Positions 29,898 to 42,121 are shown, counted from the first letter of the stretch. The stretch is 64,000 nucleotides of DNA from Termitomyces sp. T153 (GCA_018296165.2 JACKQL020000093.1:62001-126000), one strand, 5' to 3'. Notes: a model not told the origin generated them from the letters alone. Made by a program: numbers and translations.

Positions 29898-32800
29898 TTA
29901 CAAGACGACTTGACCATCGTCGCAATTCTTGCACCAGACGGAGATAGATGACTTGACTTTCGCAGGATTTTCTTGCTCCAGACGGCACCGTAGCTTCTCT
30001 AATTGTTTTTCCTTTGATACAAAGCCTCGCTTCGAAGGGTTAGATCGAGCCTGGGCAACTCCTCGCGAGTCGAGAACACTATCAGCCTTCTGTGTGCCCC
30101 CCACGACGACAGCTGACGCCTCAGGCGCAATGTTGCGCTGCGACCAAGAAAGGGAAATGAGATTTGTGAACGATGGGAATAAAATACGAGATGAAAGTGG
30201 AGATGTCATGATCGATGAAAATGAAGATAGCGACAGCGGTGCTTCTACTGAACGGGCTGCAGGCGTCTCCGGAGAAGAATAGTTACGAGGGTATGATTGC
30301 GAAGGGGTAATAGTCGTAGTGGATGCGGATATATCGGTGGTATTTATAACGAAGTGGTCTGATGATAAGTCGATACTCTTCATTTCCGAGTGCGTTTTAC
30401 GAGCGGCGAGCGAGCCGTGGAACTCGGGGACCTGAGAGAAAAATGCGTGTTCATGATATCGTTCACTAAAGAGCAGAAAAGAGATTAGTATACGTACGCA
30501 TGGCAGAAAGTTCGAACCATGTATAACACCTGAGGTCTTTTGACTTTTGGTATTGCTGTTCGTCAACATCAGTGGCTTGCGCTGTGGTTGCTTGATGAAC
30601 GTTGAAGTGGGAGCCGTGGCGGTTTTTGGCTTCGCCCCTGTAGAGAAACTTCGAAGAGGGGACGGGGACGAGATAGCCTGGGGAATTAAGGAAGGCAAAT
30701 TGCCTCTCCGCCTGCTGGGAGGGGTGACATACGCATTGAATGTATCAATAGGATCAGACACAGCTCGAGATTGTGTTGGTCGAGGAGGTGTGGAGGCTGA
30801 GCAATCAACGAAGGGAAAAGGTTTGACGACTTTGGCACGAGGAATGGAAGAACGAGAGAATGACGGTTGCGGAGATCTTGGACGTGGAAGGGAGGGAGGC
30901 GGGGTAATCATTGAGGGTACCGGTATCGGATCAGATTTACGAACGACATGTTCCACAACTGATTGTACGCTGGAATGTTCTGGGGCCGGTGGGGCAGAAG
31001 GAACATCATCATCTATCAGCTCCTCTGGGACAGAAGAGATTGGTCTGCCGAAATTGAAGGGCACAGATGGCTCTTCCTCATCGAAATCGAAAAAGTGGAG
31101 GGTAGGAATTGAAGGCCTGACAGGGGAGGGAGAAGGAGAGCGTTGCAAGTCGAGACTCTCGTCCTCATCAGCTTCAGGCGGCGTGAAGGTGATGTGAATG
31201 CCACCCGCAAACATATCTTCATCAGCTTGAACACTCACTTCTTCCTCTTCCTCCTCTTCTTCACGGACAACTTCGAGAGTCTTGGAAAATCCGACTTCCA
31301 CACCATCATCGAAAGGGAAGAAGAACGGCGAATCCTCATCATTGGTGTTATACTTGAATCCACTGGCAAACAAGCTCTTGCTTTTCTCGTACGAATAAGC
31401 GGACGGTGAATTCGGAACATAGTCATTGTTCTCATGATCATCGTTATCTTCAAGGCAGCCAAAGAAACGATCCACATCAGGTTCCACTTGTGCTACTTGC
31501 TTTCCAGGGATGGCACTCATAGGGAACGACCAAGTCTTGGAGAGCGAAGCACTCTTGGTGTGCGTAAAAAGCGGATTATGGTCAGAGGAAGGTGAATTTG
31601 AGCGAGAAGTGACGGAGATGGGAACATCCTGGAGGTGGGCGATAGAACGAGGCAAGTCATCCTCAGAACCGAATGATGACGACGATTGGAAAGTGATGTC
31701 CGATTCCTCCTCATCCTCATAACCAGCCAGACCATTATCCTCTTCTGACACCTCTTCTTCACCCTCGCTGACAGACTTGAGAGAGAAGTTAAATTTGGGG
31801 TTAACATCCTCAAGAGAGTCAACTTCAGTGACGTCTGAATCGACAGAAGTGAAGCGCTTCGTGATGAAACCGACCGGACGTGGACGTGACTCAGGAGTTC
31901 GAGGGGATGGATTACTAAGAATCTCCTGGTTGGATGCGGTAGCAGTAGATTTTCTCTCATTCAATTCCACCTCGAGAAAGACAATACGCTTTTTGGCCTT
32001 GGCATTCTCCAACTTGAGGGCTTCCTTGTCCGCCTCCAATGCAAGTACAGTCTTCTCGACACATGCAAGCTTGCATTCGAGCATCACCTTCTCCTGCTCC
32101 AGCAAACCCGACATGGAGCGTGCAACCCATGCATCTCGCCTCTCGCTTTCCACTCTGCCAGCCAAGATGTTGTGCTGTTTCTCCATGTCAGCGACACGAG
32201 TTCTCCATCCTTCAACATCCCGTTTGAGTTCATCCCTTTCGGCCTTCAAGTCTGCAACAAGTCTAAGTAGCTCGTCACTAGGCTCGCCGTTACTTTCCAA
32301 GTCACTCGTAGAGAAATCCGAGACGACGGAGCCGGGCCGCGAGCTACCAACATTAGAAGCACCGCCAGACGACATTCTCCTCATGGACAAAGCACGTTCC
32401 AGATCTTGAATCCGTGCAAGGAGCGCGTTGTGTGATTTGAACAGAAAGTGTTGCTCACTTGCACTTAGAGGCCTTAATTGAGATGGTTGAGTGGGAAATG
32501 AATCCTCATCAGTGCTAGGGGTACTACTTGAACTGCTGCTCCTGCGGCGAAATGCATCAGAGATAGAGTAACGACGATCAAAGGTAGGATGAGTCGCAGT
32601 GTCTGGGGTAGGCAATCCGTAGTTGGCCATAGCTTCTTCATTATGAGTAGAGGACTTGTAAGATATACTGCTGCAACGGTTGACTCGTTCTACCTTCGTG
32701 GAAGAAGACACATCTGACGTCAATTTGAGGGTCAAAGAGGGACGATGAGGTGATAGCATTGGGGAAGCAGACGAGCGCTCTCTTGCAACGCTCGAAGAAT

Positions 32801-33791
32801 CCTCGCCGGAAGGAACAAGAGCAAGGGCTTTGAGACCAACACGAGAGACGGGCGCAACGGAAGGAATAGAAAGTTCCGTGGCCATGCTGACAGAATTATC
32901 AGGCGTCAGCGAAAGCGGCCGAAGGTTCAGATTTGCAGGACGGGAACGGATAGGCAGAGTCGTCATAACCTCAACTGCAGGGGTATCCGGAGTTTTAGGC
33001 GCCACCGTCTGCTGAGAACTAGGTTTTGCCTCGTGTTGCACGGATGCGGCCTCGTCCTCCTCCTCTTCCTCTTCCACCAAAGTGTGCAATTGATCCTTGG
33101 AAGAGGAAGACGGTCCAAGGAGTTTGAAGGAATCCCGTTTGTTTGCCAACAGCGTATTGATGCTCGGTCCATAACTGGGCATGATGTTCTGCGTCTGAGA
33201 TGGCTTGGATGCTATAGGTAGTAGAATGAGAAACTTTGCACGCTGCGGAGATAACATATCCACTGACCCAGATCAAACATCATCTTCTCCATGACGGGCG
33301 TTGACAATTCAGGGATCTCAACCTTTGAAAATGCTACATCCGGTTTCCCCTCAAGGGCCCAGAGGGCACGGCGACGAATGGAATCCTTCTCCCCCAAGTT
33401 GATGTTATCTTCGGACGTAGATGACGGGAGGTCAGGAATTGACACACCCATCATCTCTGCGGATTCGATCCGAGTTGAAACCGAAGAACGACGCCTGTGA
33501 TGCGAATGGCGCTTGGAGGGCGGAGTGGGCGATACAGGAGCAGACGTATCTGCGACGTTCATAGATTTGGTAGAAGTAGAGAAAGGCAAAGAAACAGAAG
33601 AATTGTTGCGGGAATGAGAACGGGCGTGCGAGTGTTTCTGAGCGACACTGGCGGGAAGGCCTTTACCGAGTTTGAACGACTCGAACTGGTTATACGGTCA
33701 GGATTGCAAATAAGGACAGTGATGGTTGGTATACCCTATTCTTAGCAGCAAATTCATCTTGTAAACTATCCACGACAGTTCCGTGTTCCAT
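29898..33791 (-). CDS. Large Ser-rich coiled-coil protein, function unknown
   Basis: Four exons (33735-33791, 33268-33685, 30498-33211, 29898-30431) give about 1240 aa. I recall similar uncharacterised proteins in other Agaricomycetes but know no function. The start is the ATG at 33791. The N-terminal part has a His/Arg/Ser block, then GEKDSIRRRALWALEGKPDV. Residues about 170-420 are Ser/Pro-rich and disordered. A coiled coil follows (leucine-rich, with ELLRLVADLKAERDELKRDV). The middle is very acidic (EEEEEEEEV), and the C-terminus is Ser/Pro-rich and basic, ending with CKNCDDG. This looks like a cytoplasmic scaffold or cytoskeleton-associated protein, by composition only. The 66-nt last intron keeps the frame open if retained. 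Confidence 0.8.
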
Positions 33792-34307
33792 GATGTGACT
33801 TTTTGTGTGATATTTACCGATACAAACGAAAGGGTATTCCAAGGTGGAGTGAAAGTATAAAAAGAAGGGAAGTGCCAAAGAGAGGCAAGTGAGTGTGATG
33901 TGGAAGTCACAGAGCAAAGGAAGCTGGGCTGGCCGCTGGCGAGGACGACCGGCGCTGGTGATTGGAGCGCTGGTGATGGCGGGAGCAGAGAAACCAACAG
34001 CACGTGCCCTTTTTATCTATACCCACAATTGAATCACTCAATTGCCAAAGACCCTGATGGCCGTCTTAAGTACTACTTCTTGGAAAGAGCGCACGATCGA
34101 ACATTATACTTATCATATATAGTACGCGTACGGTGATGTATGATTACACCAAGTTATCGTTACGAAATCTTGACAAGCCGCGCTTGCAATTGTGCTTAGT
34201 TGTACTAATAAACATTTACTTGATGCATAATCGATGATCCGTTACAGCGTAACTACTTACAATTGATTCACTTTCTGGTGACTGAATAGAACTTTGCCTC
34301 TACCATC
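33792..34307. promoter_or_regulatory. Divergent promoter region
   Basis: 516 bp between two head-to-head genes (coiled-coil protein leftward, isochorismatase-like rightward). No single TATA box is convincing on either side. Confidence 0.45.
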
Positions 34308-35187
34308 ATGCCACTCTTGACGCCCACAAACACGATCTTCTTCTTGTGTGACATCCAATCTGCATTCCGTAGGTCTAGTACTCTAATTAGCTATCGATCG
34401 TAACTGCAACTTCTGGATTAACAGGAACTTCGATCGCAGGCTGGGATCATCTTATCTTTTCCGCTAACAAACTCCTCAAACTCGCAAATGTACAGCGTTC
34501 AGTTTGCTAGAATTGTTGATGCCGACAATCTTTCCCTAGATCGTTGGATGCGAGGTTGTGAGCTGCACCCAGGCTGCTAGGGGTGCGTTTCCTGTATCTG
34601 TTACACCTTCCAATGAGCACCTCATAGCTTCGCAGCCTTGGGACCACTCGATCCTGCAATCGACTTCAATCCCTTGGGTAACCTCCACCTTGGGACTTTC
34701 GACAAGACCATATTTTCCATGACTACTTCCGAGGTTGAAAACATCCTTTCCGCCCGGCCACACATCCAGAACATAGTCCTCTTCGGAATCGAGGTACATA
34801 TTCACATTATATCATCACGTCTTTCTTGAAACTAGCATTCAACCCTAGGCTCATATCTGCGTTCTGCAAACAGCACTATCGCTCCTCCATCCCACCTTCC
34901 GCGCAAAACCATATACACCATATGTGATGGCTGACTGCCTGGCCTCTTGCAACTCGTGGGAGGTACCCATCGTGCTGCAGCGTCTGGCACAGGAAGGTGC
35001 CTTCGTCTCTACGACGGAGAGCATCGGGTTCCAGCTTATTGGAGACTCGAAGCATCCTAAGTTTAAGGCGTTCAGCGCGCTAACTAAGGAGTCGAAGGAA
35101 GGCACAGCGCGCGCTGGCGACTTCCTCGTCGCGGGTAAAAGGCCTGAAAAGGAGACCCCATCATTTGTCGCCAAGACATCGCTGTAG
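34308..35187 (+). CDS. Isochorismatase-like cysteine hydrolase
   Basis: Five exons (34308-34368, 34425-34489, 34540-34582, 34636-34793, 34849-35187) give 221 aa, the usual size of the ISOC1/YcaC-type group. The N-terminal strand TIFFLCDIQ carries the catalytic Asp. VVSCTQAARALGPLD is the second strand and loop. DKTIFSM has a family-typical Lys. FGIEAHICVLQTAL carries the nucleophile Cys with the preceding cis-peptide region. Members hydrolyse small amides or vinyl ethers; the substrate here is unknown. No signal peptide, so probably cytosolic, peroxisomal or mitochondrial. The gene is convergent with the small gene that ends at 35442. Confidence 0.87.
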
Positions 35188-35441
35188 AAGTGAATGCATT
35201 GAGAACAGTGAGTGAGATGTTGTATGAAAACTCTTCGTTGCACTTTATTATCCCCGCAACCATGTACAATATGTATTGTCTAATTAAATAGCTCTACTCA
35301 TCCCACTTTGTAGTTTGTTCCAGACCCTTACATTCCTTCGTATCTCAGATCTCTGCCGCGATTTTCACGAAGTGATAGCGGAGATGGAATTTCTCACTAC
35401 AATACTCGGAGTAGGGGTTACCGGGTGTTCAAATTGTCCAG

Positions 35442-36095
35442 CTAGCACCGAATGCCCATCTCTCCAAATTGTCGACACAGGTCCAACAGTTCCTACCCAG
35501 GATTATCAGAATTGTATCTTCTCGAGAGACATAAAACGAACCTGGTCCTTGTCTATTTCGGTCGATGAGGAATTCGCAGACACACACTCATGCCCCAATG
35601 CATTGATCCAGTACTTTACGACTTGATCTTTTGTAGGAGGCAAAGAATGGGACGGATCCATCAGGACACGCAGGATACGACGCGTCGACTCATTCCGTCG
35701 CTCCAAAAGAGTTGGCAATTCGGATAGAAAGGCAAGTCTCCTGTATAAGTTTCAAGAATCGGTAGAGTGCAATGAATAAAATTGGATTTTGAGAGAAATT
35801 AAGGCGCTAGACGAACCGATGGAGAACCTGCTCGGAACCAGATTTTATCCCAGAGTCTTGAATTAAAGAGACTATCCAGCTGACGAGGTACGCAACGTAG
35901 TTCCAATCCTAAGGAAAGACAGTACATTCACTTGGATATGTGTGCAAGGTACAACAAACTCACTTGGCGATCTGGAGGTTGGAATGGAGGAAGTACATTC
36001 GCGTCAATGTCCAGAGTTGAACTGAGCAATGGCATAAGGTAACTCCGGAAAAATCCGGCCCGAGGTTTTCGAGTAACTGCTCTGTACTTCAGCAT
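35442..36095 (-). CDS. Hypothetical protein, 157 aa
   Basis: Four exons (35964-36095, 35817-35908, 35542-35740, 35442-35492) joined by clean GT...AG introns give a basic, helical protein starting MLKYRAVTRKPRAGFFRSYL. It contains NYVAYLVSWIVSLIQ, a hydrophobic helix that might be amphipathic rather than membrane-spanning, and LPTLLERRNESTRRILRVL. The consistent splicing argues for a real gene. The family is not recognised. An upstream ATG in another frame (36101) gives only a short peptide, so the ATG at 36095 was chosen. Confidence 0.6.
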
Positions 36096-36449
36096 TTTCC
36101 ATCAGCTTTCTACAAAATTTCGACCGTCCAGAGCGCCCTCTCGGCCGCAACGCCCGCTACTCAATCACGCTAAGTAAAGGCTGCAATTTTTAATCGAATA
36201 CAAAATCTCGTAACTATGTCCATCAGTTCTATACGAAGCGGACCCCCGAAATGAATGACTACAACACAATTCCGTAATAATGTACAGTATACCGTCATTC
36301 TGCATACCAAATCTACGATGTGGCCTTCCTGACGTTAATATATATTTTGATTTAGAGGAGAGCGTCGGCGATATAAACGAATAGCAGGACTAAAACGACT
36401 GAAAACAAAACGAGCACGCATAAGTAGTGTCAAAGTCCGGGCCTACCGG
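36096..36449. promoter_or_regulatory. Intergenic, with a possible TATA box
   Basis: No gene. ATATAAAC at about 36371-36378 lies roughly 75 bp upstream of the weak plus-strand frame at 36450. Confidence 0.35.
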
Positions 36450-36827
36450 ATGAGCGGACCGGAAAACGTGACTTTCCAACTGAATCAACCTCGAACGGTT
36501 TTTGGATTTCTAGCTCTCCGCTCTGTGTCGCTATGGAAGATTCAACACTTTCGTTGTGACCCATCCACGCGCAACGTGTCTCGCGTCTATGTGCTTATAC
36601 CCGATGAAGACTATTCTCGCGAGTGCCCAAGGAACCCAATCTTACAAGCTGATCGGGCGACCTTACGATCATCATGGGTTCAGCGCTCAGCTTCGGGCCG
36701 ATTCACATCATGTCTACCCAGCGTAGAGTTCGGCGACGTCCGTCCCCGGCAATGCAGTAGACTTTCGCATCGACAAGTTCAGAAATTCTCAAGAAAACGA
36801 GGTACCCTGTGTCATATATTGGTTTGA
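36450..36827 (+). CDS. Weak hypothetical frame, 125 aa
   Basis: Open from an ATG with a TATA-like box 75 bp before it. Composition (Arg/Ser-rich, no hydrophobic core) and possible splice signals inside (GTTTTTGGATTTCTAG at about 36496) leave the true structure unclear. A longer spliced gene ending near 36894 is possible. No family recognised. It may be non-coding. Confidence 0.2.
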   Translation: MSGPENVTFQLNQPRTVFGFLALRSVSLWKIQHFRCDPSTRNVSRVYVLIPDEDYSRECPRNPILQADRATLRSSWVQRSASGRFTSCLPSVEFGDVRPRQCSRLSHRQVQKFSRKRGTLCHILV

Positions 36828-36894
36828 TCAAAATTTTTACCTACAACAGCTGCAGCTCGGAGTTTTTGACTACCAGAATACCATAAACATCGAG

Positions 36895-37751
36895 TAGAAA
36901 CTCCAGAGTGGACTTTGACACGCGCCTCTACTATCAGTGCAGGAGTAGTCCTTCCGCGAACGCGTGTTACCGAAGAAAAATGTATCACGGAGTATGATAG
37001 AATATTTAATGGAAGGTTTGGTAAATGGAGGATTCCATACCTTCGTTTTGCCGTAACGGTCATAACTACTTGACATTTTTTCAGGGCGTAACCATCAAAT
37101 AATAGAACCGTAATTTTTTCACCCCATCTCTTCAGGCCATGGTCACGTTGCGTATGTAAAGCTGTTATATATTGACTGATCCCTCCGACGTTTCCGAGTC
37201 ATTCCCAATTGATATTCATCCCTGACGATCATGACAAGGTAGCTATTCTCACATGTCAGAGTGACTGGTCAAAATAACTATTCCCACATGTCGGAGTGGG
37301 GTAGTTATTCTCACATGAGTGGCTCAACTTGAAAACGTTTTTCACTAGTATTATGTTTCTGGGTTTTCCTGATGAAGTTGCTTAATCCTAACGAGAGAAG
37401 GGCTAGTTGCCCTCTTAGAACTCCAATATTCAGTACATTCGAGTTCCCTCTCATCAAATCAATGTGGGTGTTGTGACTGCCGAACGTTTCCCTGTAGAGT
37501 TGCCTGTCTTCCTCTCGTAATTTGATGTCTTCCTTTCGTAATTTCATTTCAAAGGAGTCAAGGATATATGTCCCTTGCGACATACTCGGAATCAAGTAAT
37601 AGGAGAACATATGCCGGCTCCTCCTGATGGTCATACCGTTCTCGGAAGGCTCGCCGATCTACTTCAGTACAAAAGTCGGTTGCGGCTTGAACCCATTCTC
37701 AGTACAAGCGACTGTACAACCCACCACGTAGCCACCTTCACACTGAACGCT
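36895..37751. other. Intergenic with short direct repeats
   Basis: No recognised gene. A minus-strand frame at 37311-37634 (107 aa, charged) is unrecognised. Direct repeats lie at 37239-37320. Confidence 0.4.
37239..37320. repeat. Three imperfect copies of a CTATTCTCACATGTCRGAGTG unit
   Basis: Copies start at about 37240, 37275 and 37302; the third is shortened. They lie about 430 bp upstream of the secreted-protein start at 37752 and could be binding sites or a minisatellite. Confidence 0.6.
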
Positions 37752-38476
37752 ATGATGAAATCTGGAATCGTTGTTCTTACTTTCCTCTTTGCCTCCTTCA
37801 CCTCTGCTTCACCTGCTCTTGTCGCCAGGACTTGTAGTCCAAGCTTCGCGGCCGATCAGTCCATATACGCGCTCCTTCCTATTACCGACGTTGTCAACGA
37901 GTGGACTCCCCAGTCAAATTCTCTCGGCGCACACATCGTGCTCGAGACGCGTTCTGCGCGCGACGCCTTTATGCAGGGAGAATTCTCCATGTTGACCCAG
38001 AACAACGGGCTTTATGGCATCATGTAAGTTTTTATCTTGACTCGAACGTCCGTCTTCAAATTTTTATTATATTATATAAACTTGGAAGCCCTTTCATTAT
38101 GCTTATCTTATCATTCATACCGGACTTCTGATTAATGTTGCCATAGACCCGCCTTCCGCACCCAAATACCTGTCGCGCTCACCGCCGGCGATAACGGCAA
38201 CCTTACTTTTGGATTTGCTGAGCTATTATCCATTCCGTAAGCTCAATCTCATTCCTAATCGTCATCTGCGTTAAAGACTCACTGGATAATATCTCCAGCA
38301 CCCAGCAGTTCAACATCACCTGTGATGAATGCAGTGAGGTTCGACAGGGTGATTGCACCATAAAACACCCAGCCAGCGGTCAATGCATCATAGGATCTAA
38401 TGGCGGGGACACATTGAGTCTTGGTAGTTGTGACAAGGCCGGAGTATACTACTTCACACCTGCCGGTAGTGCCTAA
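37752..38476 (+). CDS. Small secreted protein, unknown function
   Basis: Three exons (37752-38023, 38147-38236, 38299-38476) give 179 aa. Residues 1-20 form a classic signal peptide (MMKSGIVVLTFLFASFTSAS) with likely cleavage before SPALVARTC. The mature part has about six Cys, mostly in the last 60 residues (ITCDECSEVRQGDC, QCIIGSNGG, SCDKAG), and sugar-binding-like Gly/Asn turns. There is one sequon (NLT) in exon 2 and one (NIT) in exon 3. No membrane helix is seen after the signal. The family is not recognised. A cell-wall or effector-like role is only a guess. Confidence 0.7.
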
Positions 38477-41420
38477 GCCTCAGACGCGTGTATGGAGCTT
38501 GATCAATAACCAGGGACATTCTAGTATCGATTACAAGATTAGTTAAAACGGGGTAGTAGCTTATTCCAAGCTGTGTACGCCATGTCAAATATCTTAAAGT
38601 TTACCGGGTGGTCAAGATGAATCTCATTTTCATGGATCCGAGTCTGTCGCGGCCTTCTTACAACGACATACACCATGAACAATAGCATTCCCTCTACAGG
38701 AATTCTAATCCCGCTGGATCTCGGCAACAAAAAATGGCCAGCGTAGATCACTAGTACTACTTACGTAAACTCAAATAATAAATCCCTCCTTCTCATTCTA
38801 TGACACCCCAAATTTTGCCATGCAATAGAGCACCAACTGTCATCTGCGATGATCTCGGAACATTTCAGTTACACTAATGTTTACAACCGAACCAAACCGA
38901 ACTGAAAACGACTGTCATAAAGCAGCAGTCTCGTGACACAACTCGCCATGACAGCGCCACAATTACTCCAAAGACGGATCTGCTGGGTGTTCAAGCTTAA
39001 GGTTTTTCAAACTTCTTGAGATATTGTTATGAACGAAGACACCTTGATCATGATGTCATGCAATACTTACTAGTAGTCCAAATATACACAAGAACAAGCT
39101 TAAGTTTGACAGACATCACATCATAGAACCAAGGAATGCAAGGAGCATTTACCGCACGAGCCGTGAAATACCAATCCTCACCCTCCCAGTATCTCCTTGA
39201 GAAACACTATTGCCTGCCATCAGTGTATACAACCTGCTGATTTTCCGAGATTTCACTACTAGTGAAAATTTATCAAGAGGCAGAGGCAGTAATTCAAGTA
39301 ATTATATAACGGCAATATCCAGTTCAAGAACATAAAGAGGGATGAATATGAGAGCTTCTTCACAGGATCTTAGGTATCCAGAGTACCATATATCATGGTT
39401 GTAATGTCCATGAGCAATATATCATATTGGGTTGGGTAGGTAGGTCCTGTTAATATTGTTGGATACAAGACTCAGTAGGTATACAAATGACTCTATTTGT
39501 GTATATACCTGTAGGATACAAGACTCAGTCAGTATACAAACAACTGAGGTGTTCCAGTCCCTGATTCCAATAATTTTGTCCTGTACTGTATAGTTTTCCA
39601 ATACCTCCGAAATCCCTCTGCACTGCACTCATATCATGTGTCCATCACATTCCATACTGCAATCCTCCATCCAACATATAATTTTGGAGGGTAGTGGTAC
39701 ATATCCTAAAATGGAAGTTGTCTGCCCAAAGCCTGCTCTCCAAAGTTATTTTTAAGGGTTGTTTTGTGCTGAAATCCTGAGTCAATAATAATGATGATGC
39801 TTCCATTATCAATACTACTAACCTCAATGATCTCAATAATCTGGAGATCAATGAATCAAATCTGGTTGTTGATGCAGACAATCATGTACCATGTCATACT
39901 TCCATACATGCATCAATGTTGGAAAAGCTGAACTTGCAAACTGACAGAAAGTACACAAGGGCAGCAAAAAATATGCTGAAAATTTGAAAAAATGGGACAC
40001 TGCTCAGGTTATCACCAAGTCACAGATCAAAGCTGCACACTTCTTCAGGCTGAAAGCTTGTCATGTACAGTGTACAGTGTCTGCACCACTATCAATACAG
40101 CCAACCCCCCTTTACAGCCCATGCCATCAATCCCTCCATGGCATGTTTTTATCTACATTATATTAGCTTAGAGCATTGAGTGAATGGCTGGGTGTGTGAA
40201 GCTTGCAAGGGTAGCAAGTGTGGTTCAACAGCATCAAGAATAAGGTGTCAAGATGACTTCCAGGTTTAGAAATAGCTGGTGATCCAATTACCCTATTTGG
40301 TAATTTATTTGGTAATATTAGTAACAGATAGGTCACCCAAGTAGCCCTCGAAAAAATTTGACCCGATATGTTTTATTTTATTCTTGCACCCCCTTGCTAT
40401 CCATACATACCTACACAACGTATGATTTAAAAAAAAGGTTGCCTCACAAGTCAAACTCAAGACCATTATTGCATAAGCGGACTCAGACTATTTGGAGAAC
40501 CCCCTTTAAATGAGAAACCCCTGGGTTTCTCTGCCGACTATTTGGAAACCCTGGTTTCTCATTGTTTATTGTGATAGCCAAGCCACCCAAATAGATATGA
40601 GACTATTTGGAAAAACCCCCTTTCTTTGAGAAACCCTTGGGTTTCTCCGCTGACTCCTGATTTCACATTGTGACTTGCGATAGCCGAGCCACAAACCAAA
40701 TAGACTGTGCCGATGATGCCGCTGTAGGTGCCGTCGAATATCCAGTCTGGTCAAGTACCACTCGCGTTGCAATGAGAACAGATCATTTCAACAGTAACAA
40801 AGACTCTGACAGCATTCTAATGATCCACAAAGGTCAATGCTTGCAGCACTTTATTCATTGAGTGTGCTGGTAACAGTAGCGTAGAAATCAAGACATGCAA
40901 ATGCGCCTCTGCAAATATTGTGAGTTGATAAGTGTTGAGCCCAATGACGGTTTGGGATTGCTTTTTCATAGCGTGATTTAATGACAATGGCCTTGGGAGA
41001 TTTCTCGTTTACATCAATTCCCATCAGATGTAGGGGAAGGTTTCTCCGAGAAAGGGGTTTCTAAATAATTTGAATCCAGTGTCCATAAGTGTAGGTATAT
41101 AAATACGTTAAAAAAAATTCCAGAAATGCAAAATGAAAAAGTATCAGCCCCGGCAACTCCCGTGAACGCGCGCCTTTCAAACTTAAATTCGCCCTTGAGC
41201 AATGTAATTGTACCGAATTCTTCCCTTTGGGTCCGATTCCGATTAAAGATAGACGTAGACGCGTAGACGCAGTGGATGTTAGACTTTGGTGGCGCTGTCA
41301 CGAGGGGCGTACATATATGTACCTATGTACACCTAATGACCCTGAGTGAATACATAGCATAACACAGGGTCGTGCATATGTTGATTATTTTGATCCAGGG
41401 GCTGTGGCGCTGGGGCTCGA
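38477..41420. other. Long gene-poor stretch with repeat relics
   Basis: No gene supported. About 39000-40340 is CpG-poor and looks like an old transposon, but no domain could be read; short direct repeats (GGATACAAGACTCAGT) occur near 39460 and 39512. The hairpin-forming cluster lies at 40486-41066. Confidence 0.45.
40486..41066. repeat. Hairpin-forming repeat cluster, possible MITE
   Basis: ACTATTTGGAGAACCCCCTTT-type sequence occurs at about 40487 and 40601 in direct orientation and, inverted and less exact, at about 41034-41066. Two near-perfect palindromes, GAGAAACCCCTGGGTTTCTC (about 40512) and its variant with TTG in the middle (about 40632), follow the direct copies. The outer inverted copies would be the termini of a roughly 580-bp non-autonomous element. 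Confidence 0.55.
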
Positions 41421-42121
41421 TTTTTGTTTGATTTTCGTTACTATATTTTCGGAAGACAGACATCTTCACGATCTAGGGGATGCGTGTGATGCTGGCCAGT
41501 GCTGATGTGATGTAACGTTGCCGGCAGTGTTGTGGGTGTGTCGTGATTCTTCGATTCGCAAGAGGGCGTATTTTGGCCTGCCGGCGGTGATTGCGTTGTG
41601 ACTGGTTTGTGCGTGTAGGTTTGTGGTCTCCTTACGTCCTTCTGTGATGGGATGCGGCTAGAGTGGGGTTTGGAAGACGATGCCGAGTCGGGCCATCTGT
41701 AATGAATGTACATTAACGGAAGCATTGTGAGCACATTGTGTGCGGTGTATGGGCATCAGTGGCATCCGTGTATTGGTTGATGGGAAGATTCTGCCTAGAT
41801 GCGGGCCCGGTCAGGCGGCCGAAAGGATCCCGATTGAAATGGAGGTAAAATTTTCAGTACACTTGATAGGGGTGGGTGTGGCATGTGATCGAGGGAGGGG
41901 GGCGAGGAGGGCACGGAAAAGGACGGGGGAAACGGGAGAGAGGAGGAGTGGGCTGGGGGGAGGAGGCGGAAGGGGCAGAGAGGAGGGGATGGAGAATGGG
42001 CAGTGACGACAGAATGACGGTTGGGCCAGGCACGACGTCATCAACAGGGACAAACAGGAAGGTGGATTATAACGCGGCTACGTCAGCAGTCGTCATCTTT
42101 TTGACCCCCACCACTGTCGTC
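41421..42121. promoter_or_regulatory. Upstream region of the bZIP gene
   Basis: No firm gene. A minus-strand frame at 41441-41700 with a splice-acceptor-like CATTACAG at its 5' edge could be an exon of an unrecognised gene. 41878-42000 is G-rich. CRE-like sites lie near the right end. Confidence 0.4.
42034..42086. promoter_or_regulatory. CRE-like sites before the bZIP gene
   Basis: GACGTCA (42034-42040) and TACGTCAG (42079-42086) resemble the ATF/CREB site TGACGTCA. TGACG half-sites occur at about 42004 and 42015. They lie 36-120 bp before the ATG. Confidence 0.5.

Noticed and set aside
30547..31197. Long plus-strand frame (216 codons) inside the coiled-coil gene region
   Set aside because: It lies exactly opposite the acidic, Ser-rich part of a clearly spliced minus-strand gene; its Gly/Ser/Glu composition mirrors that strand.
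36870..37076. Minus-strand frame starting MSSSYDRYGKTK as an RNA-binding protein exon
   Set aside because: No downstream exon with a matching domain could be assembled; the resemblance was only to the first few residues.
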